A DNA stretch of 64,000 nt from Flammeovirga aprica JL-4 (GCF_012844305.1 NZ_JABANE010000028.1:21767-85766), one strand, 5' to 3'. Positions 35,423 through 44,126 are shown, counted from the first letter of the stretch. Notes: generated by a model from the sequence alone, not told the origin. Made by a program: numbers and translations.

Positions 35423-36337
35423 TTACTTACTTTTTCTATAAGCACCAGGTGTCATTTGGGTATTCTTCTTGAAGAAAGCACTGAAATTATTCGGAGATTC
35501 AAAGTGAAGACCGTAAGCAATTTCCTTCACATTTTTCTCTGTTTGAAGTAATTCTGCTTTGGCGAGTTTCAAAATATGATTGTGGATATGGTTCAATGCC
35601 GTTTTCCCTGTGATGGATTTCACTACGGCATTCAAGTGATTAGGGTGAATATTGAGTAATCCCGCATAATAGGAAGGTGAATGCAAGTTGGCAAAGGTTT
35701 CCAGTTTTGCATCAGGGTAGAAGCTTGTTTTGATTAATTTCTGAAAGCGTGAAAGTAATTTCAAGTCAGCAGAGCGGATTTGCTCATCAGCATCTTTAGT
35801 ATTGACATTTTTTTGAAACAGTCTTTTTATCTGATTCAAAAGTTGCAATACATATACCTGTATAAACTGAAATTTATCTTCATGATCACTATAATATTCC
35901 TTATGAATTCGTTCATAGATGCCTAATATTTCAGGCAGATCTGTTTCATCAATCTCAAAGGGAATAGACTCATCAATTTTTAGAAAAGGGAAATCATCCA
36001 ATAAGCGATCAAAATAGTGAGAGGAAGCTAAAAAATCTTGAGAAAGAATAATATAATACCCCGTCCAATCCGGCACTATTTCCCATGAAAGAATCTGAAA
36101 GGGAGAATTAAAAAAGACTGTCACTCCATTTGGAAAATCGGCATGATGACCAGAAATCGCTTTTCCACCCCCATCTGCCTTGATGGCAATAGAATAAAAT
36201 TCATGACGGAAAGGAGGCATACTTTCGATGACTTTTCCCATGTTATCCTCAAAATTACGAATGTCGAAATGAGGGTGTTTTGGAGTAGCTATCTGTATAG
36301 CTTGGCAATATTCTGAGATGGTTTTGAAGTGGTTCAA
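35423..36337 (-). CDS. AraC-family transcriptional regulator
   Basis: A 304-residue cytoplasmic regulator. Residues 1-170 form a cupin-like sensor domain (PPFRHEFYSIAIKADGGGKAISG, NGVTVFFNSPFQILSWEI). The C-terminal ~100 residues carry the two AraC helix-turn-helix motifs (YAGLLNIHPNHLNAVVKSITGKTALNHI; VKEIAYGLHFESPNNFSAFFKKNTQMTPGAYRKS). It lies upstream of, and in the same direction as, the two NTF2-like and hydrolase genes, so it probably controls them. The inducer is unknown. Confidence 0.88.
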   Translation of the reverse strand: MNHFKTISEYCQAIQIATPKHPHFDIRNFEDNMGKVIESMPPFRHEFYSIAIKADGGGKAISGHHADFPNGVTVFFNSPFQILSWEIVPDWTGYYIILSQDFLASSHYFDRLLDDFPFLKIDESIPFEIDETDLPEILGIYERIHKEYYSDHEDKFQFIQVYVLQLLNQIKRLFQKNVNTKDADEQIRSADLKLLSRFQKLIKTSFYPDAKLETFANLHSPSYYAGLLNIHPNHLNAVVKSITGKTALNHIHNHILKLAKAELLQTEKNVKEIAYGLHFESPNNFSAFFKKNTQMTPGAYRKSK

Positions 36338-36398
36338 GGAATTTATATATGATGTTTATATCAAGAACAGATTTTTTGAAAGCAATACCTCCTGTAGT

Positions 36399-36485
36399 AG
36401 CGTAGCCTGCTACGCTTTCCACGAAATAGAGAATGCTGTTACCTATTTTCTAATAAAGTATTAGCATAGCAGACTACACTTCTAC
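36399..36485. repeat. Inverted pair of palindromes, second REP-like family
   Basis: AGCGTAGCCTGCTACGCT (36399-36416) is itself a palindrome, and an imperfect inverted copy, AGCATAGCAGACTACACTTC, occurs at ~36463-36485. The sequence is unrelated to the RAYT-type REP. Confidence 0.65.
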
Positions 36486-36532
36486 ATAAATGATCTATAA
36501 TTTTACAAAAACTAATCTATAAAAACCAAAAA

Positions 36533-36561
36533 AGCCCAACTCCAAAAATTAGAGTTGAGCT
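36533..36561 (-). terminator. Terminator for the DUF6786-like gene
   Basis: AGCCCAACTC (36533-36542) pairs with GAGTTGAGCT (36552-36561). On the - strand the stem is followed by a run of T. Confidence 0.75.
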
Positions 36562-36601
36562 AAAAATCCGACGTGAAATTCTTTATGTTTTCTACTGCTT
36601 A

Positions 36602-36763
36602 AGAGCATGTTTGGAATATATATTTTAGGAGTAAAAATTTTCCATTTTAGGTTGTGAGGAAATTAATTTCAGAGAAAATAGTGGTTCTATAGTTGATGAA
36701 ATTAATAAACTCACGTTCTGAAAGGGTGAATTTTTACTAAAAGAGATGTTTCAAACATGCTCT
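36602..36763. repeat. Long inverted-repeat element overlapping a stop codon
   Basis: AGAGCATGTTTG (36602-36613) and CAAACATGCTCT (36752-36763) are perfect 12-base arms. Inner segments also pair (GTAAAAATT with AATTTTTAC). A related stretch with ATTTTAGG(G)TTGTGAGG occurs at 41231-41352. The right arm contains part of the stop codon of the - strand gene at 36762. Confidence 0.65.
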
Positions 36764-37952
36764 AAATTTTCAGACCCTCAAGGTCTGATTTAAACAGTTT
36801 CAAACTGATTTTATTTAAATCTTCTTTGTTTCCTTCAAAATGATAAGTCACATGATGATGAGTGACTGACTCATTTACTTCTAATGCCTTTGCCGGAGAA
36901 GAAGATTCCAACTCATAGAAAGGACCCATTTGATCACCATTTTCCAACGGACCATCATTGTAAGTATTGACAGCATCCCCTGCGTAAGGTTCGTCTTGAA
37001 GTTCCCACAATGAGTTCACATAATCTTTATCATTGTTGAAGCTGAATTGTACCACAGTCAATACTTCTTTTTCAGCATCATAACTTCCCAAAAGGGGAAT
37101 CGTATTTTCCGGTCTCAAACCGATTTTTCCTCTGTGTGTACCATCTCCCTTGAATAAGATCAGTTCATCATTTACCTTCAATTTATCTGAAGGAATAGCA
37201 CCAAAATAGCTTTGGTAAGCAGGTGCGGATTTGAAAGGTACCATAATCACGGTTTCATCAGAAGGCATAAACATCCCCAAAATCCAAACAGAAAGCAGGC
37301 CTGTTTCCTTATCCCATGCTTGCTCACCTATATTTTTGATTTTATTGACCGATTCAAAACCTACAAAATCAACATCCATATCTGAAAAATCGAGGGCTAA
37401 TTTTTGCTCGATTTCTGCTTTTTCGAAGATGCTTACTTCACGGTTGACCAAGATGTGGAAAGGAAAACCCGAGTAATTCGTCAGGTTCATTTCCTTTTCA
37501 AATACTGCTTTTGATGAAGTTTGAGAGATCACCTCAAAACCTTCTGTATCAATTTCTTTTGGTGTACGCCAGTTGTCAAACGTAAATTCTGTCTTCGGGT
37601 CGAAGAAAATAGAATACTGACCACCTTCAGGACCTAACCAAAAACGATCTTCGCCTCCATAGATATTAATTTTATCTTGAAGCTGATCTGAAGCAATTGC
37701 CTCATAGTTCAACCAACCATAACTGTTACCTTGACTTCCTTGTGCGGAACTCGACATGATGCGTCCTTGGTAAGCTGGAACAATAGCCACTTGACTTTTT
37801 CCAGTGCTATTTTCTAATACAATGGTAGATTGATGTTGCTCTAAAAATGCGACATCATACCCAAAAGACCCCTCTTGTAATTTTTCCTCTTTGTCGCAAC
37901 CTAATGAAGCTGTTAAACTCATAATAAATATAATTTTCTTAAAATAATTCAT
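36762..37952 (-). CDS. DUF6786-like lipoprotein
   Basis: A 396-residue lipoprotein (SLTASLGC, Cys19). Segments such as VAIVPAYQGRIMSSSA, DRFWLGPEGGQYSIFF, NREVSIFEKAEIEQ and IGLRPENTIPLLGSYD fit the DUF6786 family, beta-sandwich proteins often found in Bacteroidota glycan loci and reminiscent of aldose-1-epimerase-like folds. Whether it is an enzyme is unknown. It is transcribed leftwards, alone, with its own terminator, between the regulator cluster and the deoxyhexose genes. The family name is from memory of typical annotation and is moderately certain. Confidence 0.65.
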   Translation of the reverse strand: MNYFKKIIFIMSLTASLGCDKEEKLQEGSFGYDVAFLEQHQSTIVLENSTGKSQVAIVPAYQGRIMSSSAQGSQGNSYGWLNYEAIASDQLQDKINIYGGEDRFWLGPEGGQYSIFFDPKTEFTFDNWRTPKEIDTEGFEVISQTSSKAVFEKEMNLTNYSGFPFHILVNREVSIFEKAEIEQKLALDFSDMDVDFVGFESVNKIKNIGEQAWDKETGLLSVWILGMFMPSDETVIMVPFKSAPAYQSYFGAIPSDKLKVNDELILFKGDGTHRGKIGLRPENTIPLLGSYDAEKEVLTVVQFSFNNDKDYVNSLWELQDEPYAGDAVNTYNDGPLENGDQMGPFYELESSSPAKALEVNESVTHHHVTYHFEGNKEDLNKISLKLFKSDLEGLKI

Positions 37953-38142
37953 TTGTTTTCAGTGTTTAATGTGAGCTATTTCCATATTTATTTTAAAAGA
38001 GAAAAAACTCTATCATAAGAGATGAAGAGTTTTAATGTTATATATTCGTGTGTAAATTTGATACTTGTTTGTTAGTGTTAGTGTGAAAAGCACAAGCTTG
38101 TGTGAAACTTAGCACTTCCCGTTTCCTTCATAAGAAAGAAGA

Positions 38143-38322
38143 TTATTTTTCGGTGAAGACCAATGAAGAAAATTCAGCATTATTGTTTTCAATTTCCCAT
38201 TTGATCATTTGTGTTTTTAGCCATTTTGATGCCTTGAGCCACTTTTTCTTTTTTAAATCATTTTGAAGTATTGATTTAATGATCTCTTGCTCGTCGATGT
38301 TTTTTTGGATTGAAAGTGTCAT
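38143..38322 (-). CDS. Small hypothetical protein (59 residues)
   Basis: A short ORF starting at ATG 38322 (reverse strand) and ending at TAA 38143. The product starts MTLSIQKNIDEQEIIKSILQ, has a basic KKKKWLKASKWLK centre, contains three Trp, and ends LVFTEK. It is predicted helical, with no signal peptide. It lies between the aldehyde dehydrogenase and the DUF6786-like gene in the same orientation and starts 83 bases after the dehydrogenase stop, so it may be co-transcribed with it. No family is recognised; coding status is a judgement from amino-acid composition and context. Confidence 0.5.
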   Translation of the reverse strand: MTLSIQKNIDEQEIIKSILQNDLKKKKWLKASKWLKTQMIKWEIENNNAEFSSLVFTEK

Positions 38323-38405
38323 AATAGTATTATTTATCAGTTAAAAAAATAGGGGTAAAGAGTTTGAAGCATATCCTAGGACATACCCCAAACGCTTTAT
38401 CAAAA

Positions 38406-39872
38406 CTAATTTTGTTGGATATACATTACTTTAGTTTGTAAGTACTCCTCTAAACCATGCTTACCGTCAGCTCCACCGATACCAGATTTTCTAAATCCAG
38501 CGTGGAATCCTTGAATCGCCTCGAAGTTTTCACGGTTTACATACGTTTCACCGAACAACAATTCTTTAGTTGCACGAAGAATTTTATTAATGTCGTTTGT
38601 ATAAATAGAAGAAGTCAATCCATACTCACTGTCGTTTGCAAAGTCGATTGCTTGGTCGAATGAAGAAACTTTCATTACTGGAAGTACCGGACCAAATGTT
38701 TCATTTTGCATCACGTCGTGATCTTGTTCTACATTTGTAATCACAGTTGGCTCGTAGTAGTAACCTTTATCGAATTGAGATGAAATTCTACCACCTAATA
38801 ATACTTCACCACCCTGCTCTTTTGCTCTCTTCACCATCTCGTCAATTTTCAACAATTGTGTTTTGTTGATTTGAGCACTCATATCCGCCTTATCATCAGT
38901 GCGGGCATCACCTACACGTACAGCTTTCATGGCAGGAAGTAATTTTGTCATGAATTCCTCATACACTTCTTCCTCCACATATACTCTTTCAGCACAGTTA
39001 CAAACTTGGCCACTGAAGATCACTCTTGAAGCAACAATTGCTTTCACAGCAAGATCCAAGTCAGCATCTTTACATACAATAGCAGGCGCTTTACCACCTA
39101 ATTCTAATGATACTTTTGTAATGTTTTTAGCTGCAGCTTCCATCACTTTCTGACCTGCTCCTACAGAACCTGTCAAACTGATAATACCAACATCAGGGTT
39201 TTCAGAAAGCGCTTGTCCTACTTCATGACCGTATCCTGTGATGATACTTAAAATACCGTTTGGTAAACCGATGTTTTCGATTAAACGGGCGAATTCTAAA
39301 CAAACCATTGGAGTTTCCTCACTGATCTTCACCACACATGCATTACCTGTCAATAAAGAAGGAGCAATTTTACGTGCCATTACGAAGAATGGGAAGTTCC
39401 AAGGGCAAATACCTACAGCAACACCGATAGGTAATTTATGTAACATCATTTGCTCGTTTGGACGGTCACTTTGGATAATTTCACCCTCATATGATCTCGC
39501 CATACCAGCATAGTAATCAAAATAAACAGCTGTTACGTCAATCTCAACCTGTGCTAACCCCATTACCTTCGCCTGCTCAGTTGCTAAAGTCTCTGCTAAA
39601 AATACACGGTTCTCTCTGATCACCTGTGCCATTTTCTTTAAATACTCAGCTCTTGTTGGTGCGGGCAATAATCCCCATTTTGGTTGAGCAGCCTTTGCTG
39701 CAGCTACAGCTTTATCTGCATCTTCTCTAGTACCTCTTGGAGCAAGTGCAATTACTTCCTCATTACAAGGGTTTAAAACTTCGATATGGTCTGCTGTAGA
39801 GAAAAAAGATCCCGCGATATATTGTTGGTAAGTTTTTACGTCTGTCCCAACGTCATAAGAGTAGTTTGACAT
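38406..39872 (-). CDS. aldA: NAD-dependent aldehyde dehydrogenase, probable lactaldehyde dehydrogenase
   Basis: A 488-residue cytoplasmic enzyme of the ALDH superfamily, length typical. Markers: PWNFPFFVMARKIAPSLLTGN (cofactor/substrate cleft), SLTGSVGAGQKV, the catalytic Glu in VSLELGGKAPAIV, and the catalytic Cys in SGQVCNCAERVYV (a double-Cys variant). The similarity pattern and the neighbours (a class II aldolase divergent from it and lactate oxidation genes beyond) indicate oxidation of L-lactaldehyde to L-lactate, as in fucose and rhamnose breakdown. The intergenic region shared with the aldolase gene holds the palindrome also seen before fucP. Glycolaldehyde is a possible alternative substrate. 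Confidence 0.87.
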   Translation of the reverse strand: MSNYSYDVGTDVKTYQQYIAGSFFSTADHIEVLNPCNEEVIALAPRGTREDADKAVAAAKAAQPKWGLLPAPTRAEYLKKMAQVIRENRVFLAETLATEQAKVMGLAQVEIDVTAVYFDYYAGMARSYEGEIIQSDRPNEQMMLHKLPIGVAVGICPWNFPFFVMARKIAPSLLTGNACVVKISEETPMVCLEFARLIENIGLPNGILSIITGYGHEVGQALSENPDVGIISLTGSVGAGQKVMEAAAKNITKVSLELGGKAPAIVCKDADLDLAVKAIVASRVIFSGQVCNCAERVYVEEEVYEEFMTKLLPAMKAVRVGDARTDDKADMSAQINKTQLLKIDEMVKRAKEQGGEVLLGGRISSQFDKGYYYEPTVITNVEQDHDVMQNETFGPVLPVMKVSSFDQAIDFANDSEYGLTSSIYTNDINKILRATKELLFGETYVNRENFEAIQGFHAGFRKSGIGGADGKHGLEEYLQTKVMYIQQN

Positions 39873-39969
39873 AGTGTTTATTGTCTAAAAATATGTGTAA
39901 TAATTCAATGTTTGGATGTTCATTGTTCCTGAACTTACTGCTAGTTACGACTATATTTTATGATAAATG

Positions 39970-40018
39970 TCCTGCACTTTCCTGCTTTTTGTGCAGGAAA
40001 CCCAAGGATAGTTTCCTG
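39970..40018. promoter_or_regulatory. Candidate operator between aldA and the class II aldolase
   Basis: Overlapping inverted repeats: TCCTGCAC (39970-39977) with GTGCAGGA (39991-39998), and TTTCCTGC (39978-39985) or TTTCCTG (40012-40018) with GCAGGAAA (39993-40000). The segment 39994-40018 matches the element before fucP at 23 of 25 bases. The alternatives are mutually exclusive as RNA stems, so it could be an operator array or an attenuator-like leader. Confidence 0.6.
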
Positions 40019-40076
40019 TTTTAATCCCGTTAAGTTTGGGTATAATTTAAAAACAGACAACGAAACAATTGAAGAA

Positions 40077-40961
40077 ATGAATGCAGTTGCACCAATAAAG
40101 AAAGTAAAGAAGTCAAAGAAAGATATACAAGAAGGAAGTAACTGGAAAATCACTCCAGAGCTGCCTCAATTAGAATATAATTGGGAGAAAGGAAATGACC
40201 CTATCACTAGAGAAGAGGTAGAGTTATTCTTTAACTCAAAGCCGATCAAGAAACTGAAGAAAGCGATCTGTTTCGCTGGTAAGCGTTTATGGCAAAAAGG
40301 TTATGTAGATGGTAATGGTGGTAATATCACTGTTAGAGTTGGTGATAACTTAGTTTTATGTACGCCAACGTTGATTTCTAAAGGAGTAATGAAGCCAAAA
40401 GATATCTGCCTAGTAGATATGGACGGTAACCAAAAAGCAGGTCTTCGTCCAAGAACAAGTGAAGTAATGACGCACTTAGCGATCATGAGAAGAATGCCTA
40501 CAGCTAAAGCTTGTGTGCATGCTCACCCTCCTCATGGTACTGCCTTTGCTATTGCTTCTATTGTACCTCCAACAGGTGTAATTCCAGAGGCTGATATTTT
40601 CTTAGGTCAAATGGGATTAGCAAAATATGAAACGCCAGGTTCACCAGAAAACGCTGAAGTAATCGGTGAAACAGCGATCGATCACCAAGCAGTATTGATG
40701 GAAAATCACGGTGTGATTGTATGGGGTAGTCATATTGAAGATGCTTACTGGAAAATGGAAAACGTAGAAGCAATCTGCCAAACAGTTGCAGTAGCTACTA
40801 CAGTTTCTCCTGAAATTTCTTGTGTAGGTATCGAAAAAGCACGTGATATGATCGCCATCAGAGAGAAATTAGGAATGTATGATAAGCGTTCTAACTGGTC
40901 TGATGATGAGTTGCTTCAAAATGATTTCTATAAGAAAGCAAAAGTGATTAACAGAAGATAA
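40077..40961 (+). CDS. Class II aldolase, L-fuculose-1-phosphate aldolase-like
   Basis: A 294-residue cytoplasmic enzyme. I place the start at ATG 40077 (MNAVAPIKK) because the longer frame from 39960 runs through the operator-like palindromes and has no protein-like character. Metal-binding His residues are in ACVHAHPPHGTAFA and LMENHGVIVWG, with Glu in GVIPEADIFLGQMG; GNGGNITVRVGDNLVLCTPTLISKG is the phosphate-site region of class II aldolases. It should split a ketose-1-phosphate such as L-fuculose-1-P into dihydroxyacetone phosphate and L-lactaldehyde, feeding the divergent aldA. The N-terminus is ~40 residues longer and more basic than in E. coli FucA. Rhamnulose-1-P is the main alternative substrate. 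Confidence 0.82.
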   Translation: MNAVAPIKKVKKSKKDIQEGSNWKITPELPQLEYNWEKGNDPITREEVELFFNSKPIKKLKKAICFAGKRLWQKGYVDGNGGNITVRVGDNLVLCTPTLISKGVMKPKDICLVDMDGNQKAGLRPRTSEVMTHLAIMRRMPTAKACVHAHPPHGTAFAIASIVPPTGVIPEADIFLGQMGLAKYETPGSPENAEVIGETAIDHQAVLMENHGVIVWGSHIEDAYWKMENVEAICQTVAVATTVSPEISCVGIEKARDMIAIREKLGMYDKRSNWSDDELLQNDFYKKAKVINRR

Positions 40962-41121
40962 TTTTAGTGTGTGCTAGTTAATAGTGTGACTCATTTTTTA
41001 AATTACATTATTCAACTTTTTAGGCTACAAAAACAGGTACATGTTAAGTAGGAATTGAGGAAGTAGTATCAATTTTTTCAAATTATTACTCAAGGAAAAT
41101 TAGCTTAACAGAATGACTAGA

Positions 41122-41156
41122 AGTATTGCCTGCGTAACAACAGGCAATACTTTTTC
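41122..41156 (+). terminator. Terminator downstream of the aldolase gene
   Basis: AGTATTGCCTG (41122-41132) pairs perfectly with CAGGCAATACT (41141-41151), followed by a T run. Confidence 0.88.
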
Positions 41157-41230
41157 AAAACACTTTTAAGCAGGTTTATTCTGCTATAAAATCATGAAAT
41201 GGAATGTCTCAGGACATTTTTAGAATAGAA

Positions 41231-41352
41231 ATTCAGAATTGAAATTTTTCTATTTTAGGGTTGTGAGGTTGTTGATTTTTAATAAAAATACAGTGATTGA
41301 AAATTAAAACCCCACCTTCTGAATTTACAGATTATTTTCAGACAAGCTCTTG
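41231..41352. repeat. Degenerate copy of the 36602 inverted-repeat element
   Basis: It shares CTATTTTAGGGTTGTGAGG with the element at 36602 and, further on, CCACCTTCTGAA and CAAGCTCTT. It lies just upstream of lutA, in a 460-base gap with no gene. Confidence 0.45.
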
Positions 41353-41422
41353 ACTATCAAAAGATAGAAACAACAATTCGATACTTGATTAAACTTACAC
41401 CCTAACCTTTAGTTCAACAGTT

Positions 41423-42196
41423 ATGGAAATTGGATTATTCATACCTTGTTATATAAATCAGTTCTATCCTGAAGTTGCAAAAGCGACACTCAAGCTATTG
41501 CAGAAATACGGAAACGTAACCTACCCATTGAGTCAAACATGCTGTGGTCAGCCAATGGCTAATTCAGGATGTGAAAAAGACGGAGTGGAAGCACTCAAAG
41601 TCTTCTATGACAATTTTAAAGATTTTGATTACGTTGTTGGGCCTTCAGCAAGTTGTGTCTTACACGTAAGAGAGCATGGAGCGCATTTATATCCTATAAT
41701 GGAACCGATGATTGATAAAGTTTTCGATCTGACAGAGTTCATTTATGATGTAATGAAAGAAAAAGAGCTTCAAGCTGAGTTTCCTCATAAAGTGGCCATT
41801 CATAAAAGTTGCCATGGTTTGAGAGGAATGCGTTTAGGTCAATGTTCAGAGAGAGTAACTTGTGATGTTTCTAAGCAAGATGTGCTAGTGAAACAAGTGA
41901 GTGGAGTGACATTGATTCAACCGAAAAGAGCAGATGAATGCTGTGGTTTTGGTGGTACTTTTAGTGTATCAGAGCCAGACATTTCAGTACGTATGGGTAC
42001 AGATAGATTAAAAGACTATATCGAGTCAGGAGCGGAATATATTACTTCTGGAGATATGTCATGTTTGATGCATCTTGATGGAATTATTCAGCGTGAAAAG
42101 TTACCTATCAAAGTGATTCATTTGGCTGAAATTTTAGCCGCAGAAGTAAAATCAACCACTACTGATAAAGAAAAAGCTTATGTCAACGCAGTATAA
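41423..42196 (+). CDS. lutA: L-lactate oxidation Fe-S protein LutA
   Basis: A 257-residue cytoplasmic protein of the LutA/YkgE family, one subunit of the three-part L-lactate dehydrogenase complex LutABC. It has the two cysteine-rich CCG domains: TCCGQPMANSGC (about residues 38-49) and DECCGFGGTFSV (about 173-184), plus HKSCHGLRGM. Its stop overlaps the start of lutB by 17 bases, showing translational coupling. It would oxidise the L-lactate made by aldA to pyruvate. Confidence 0.92.
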   Translation: MEIGLFIPCYINQFYPEVAKATLKLLQKYGNVTYPLSQTCCGQPMANSGCEKDGVEALKVFYDNFKDFDYVVGPSASCVLHVREHGAHLYPIMEPMIDKVFDLTEFIYDVMKEKELQAEFPHKVAIHKSCHGLRGMRLGQCSERVTCDVSKQDVLVKQVSGVTLIQPKRADECCGFGGTFSVSEPDISVRMGTDRLKDYIESGAEYITSGDMSCLMHLDGIIQREKLPIKVIHLAEILAAEVKSTTTDKEKAYVNAV

Positions 42197-43550
42197 AAAT
42201 CATCCATCAGGGGCGAAAGCATTCAATAAAAACCCTGAAAGAGTTTCTTGGCACGACAAAGCACTATGGTTTGTCCGTGAAAAAAGAGACAAAGCCACAC
42301 ACGGTATTCCAGAATGGGAAGAGTTGAGAGAAATTGCTTCTCAAATCAAAGCACATACTTTATCCCATTTAGATAAATATTTATTACAATTTGAAGAGCA
42401 AGCCAAAGCCAACGGCATTCATGTTCACTGGGCGAAAGATGCCAAGGAACATAATGAAATTGTATTGTCTATTCTTCAAAAACACAATGTGAAAAACGTT
42501 GTGAAAAGTAAGTCTATGCTAACGGAGGAATGTGGTTTGAACCCTCACCTCAACAAGCATGATATTGATGTAGTAGATACTGATTTGGGCGAGCGAATTG
42601 TACAATTAGCTAAAGAGCATCCAAGTCATATTGTATTGCCTGCCATCCATAAGAAAAAAGAGGAAGTAGGAGAGCTGTTCCATGAGCACCTGAATACTGA
42701 AAAGGGAGCTACAGATCCTACTTACTTGACAAGGGCAGCAAGAGAACACTTGAGAGATAAGTTTTTGAAAGCAGATGCCGCTATTACAGGTGTTAACTTT
42801 GCAGTCGCTGAATCAGGTGGTTTTGTGGTTTGTACCAATGAAGGTAACGTGGATATGGGAGCCAACTTGGCACCAGTTCATATTGCTTGTATGGGTATTG
42901 AAAAAGTAATTCCTAAAGTAGAGCATCTTGGTATTTTCTTAAGATTACTAGCAAGAAGTGCTACGGGTCAGGCCATCACTACGTACAGTTCACATTTCCA
43001 TAAGTCAAAAGAAGGTAAGGAAATGCATATTGTATTGGTGGATAATGGAAGAGCAGAACAGTTGGGAAGAGATGACTTTAGAAAGTCGCTAAACTGTATC
43101 CGTTGTGGTGCTTGTATGAACACTTGCCCGATCTACAGAAGAAGTGGCGGTCATAGTTATACTTACACTATTCCAGGACCGATCGGTTCTATTTTATCTC
43201 CAGGAAAAGATTTAAAGAAGCACAGTTCTTTACCGTTTGCCTCCACTCTTTGTGGATCTTGCAGTGATGTTTGTCCTGTGAAAATCGATATACATACACA
43301 GCTTTATAAGTGGCGACAGATCATCATGGAAGAAACCAATTATGATCCAGCCAAAAAGATGAGTATGAAAATGGCCGGGAAAGCCATGGGTAATCCTAAG
43401 TTGTTTAAGATGATCACGAAAGTAGGCAATACTTTCTTGAAAGGGCCACGAGTGCTGATTTATAATCCATTGAACACTTGGGGATTAAAAAGGGAACTAC
43501 CTGTTCCTACACAGACATTTGATGATTGGTACAAGAAAAACAATTCATAA
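42180..43550 (+). CDS. lutB: L-lactate oxidation iron-sulfur protein LutB
   Basis: A 456-residue cytoplasmic protein of the LutB/YkgF family. The N-terminal two-thirds is an LUD domain (VKSKSMLTEECGLN, GVNFAVAESGGFVVCTNEGN). The ferredoxin-like part has CIRCGACMNTCPIYR and CGSCSDVCPVKID for two [4Fe-4S] clusters. It overlaps lutA and is followed 1 base later by lutC. The middle subunit passes electrons from lactate; the electron acceptor is not visible here. Confidence 0.93.
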   Translation: MSTQYKNHPSGAKAFNKNPERVSWHDKALWFVREKRDKATHGIPEWEELREIASQIKAHTLSHLDKYLLQFEEQAKANGIHVHWAKDAKEHNEIVLSILQKHNVKNVVKSKSMLTEECGLNPHLNKHDIDVVDTDLGERIVQLAKEHPSHIVLPAIHKKKEEVGELFHEHLNTEKGATDPTYLTRAAREHLRDKFLKADAAITGVNFAVAESGGFVVCTNEGNVDMGANLAPVHIACMGIEKVIPKVEHLGIFLRLLARSATGQAITTYSSHFHKSKEGKEMHIVLVDNGRAEQLGRDDFRKSLNCIRCGACMNTCPIYRRSGGHSYTYTIPGPIGSILSPGKDLKKHSSLPFASTLCGSCSDVCPVKIDIHTQLYKWRQIIMEETNYDPAKKMSMKMAGKAMGNPKLFKMITKVGNTFLKGPRVLIYNPLNTWGLKRELPVPTQTFDDWYKKNNS

Positions 43551-43551
43551 A

Positions 43552-44118
43552 ATGACAGCAAAAGAAAAAATATTAGGTAATATAAAAGACCTTCAGCTTC
43601 CTTCTAAAGCCATGCCTATGGTCCCTATTTTCGAAGGATTGTCTGATGATAAACACAGCTTCTTCTTTGAAACATTAGAGATATTAGGGGTTGAAGTGAT
43701 TATCAGTGAGGATAAAACGGAGTTATCAAAATTAGTAGCATCCAAAGAAGAGGAAGGACCAGTTTATTCATCCATACCAGAACTGGGTTATACAGATACG
43801 TTGGAAAACACTGAAATGGCCGACCTCAACCTTTCTGTCATTGAAGGTGAATTGGGCGTGGCAGAAAATGGAGCTATCTGGGTGGAAGGTGATGCTTTAA
43901 CACAAAGAGCACTGACAGCAATTGCTTCCCATTTGATCATTGTTTTGCCTTATCAAAAAGTCGTTTGGAACATGCATGAGGCCTACACTTATGTGGAACC
44001 AAGACAAAGCGGATATGGGGTATTTATCTCAGGTCCATCAAAAACAGCAGATATTGAGCAGTCATTGGTAAAAGGTGCCCACGGTGCCAAGTCATTGACA
44101 GTATTCATACAAAAATAG
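43552..44118 (+). CDS. lutC: L-lactate oxidation LUD-domain protein LutC
   Basis: A 188-residue protein of the LutC/YkgG family. I choose ATG 43552, right after the lutB stop; a longer frame reaches into lutB and adds no conserved sequence. The LUD domain is seen in LSVIEGELGVAENGAIWVEGD and HLIIVLPYQKVVWNMHEAY, ending SGYGVFISGPSKTADIEQSLVKGAHGAKSL. Third gene of the lutABC operon. Confidence 0.9.
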   Translation: MTAKEKILGNIKDLQLPSKAMPMVPIFEGLSDDKHSFFFETLEILGVEVIISEDKTELSKLVASKEEEGPVYSSIPELGYTDTLENTEMADLNLSVIEGELGVAENGAIWVEGDALTQRALTAIASHLIIVLPYQKVVWNMHEAYTYVEPRQSGYGVFISGPSKTADIEQSLVKGAHGAKSLTVFIQK

Positions 44119-44126
44119 ACTGAATT

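Noticed and set aside
39960..40076. N-terminal extension of the class II aldolase
   Set aside because: It runs through the inverted repeats, lacks family similarity, and a good start exists at 40077.
43519..43551. N-terminal extension of lutC
   Set aside because: It lies inside the lutB 3' end; the ATG at 43552 directly after the lutB stop fits the operon.
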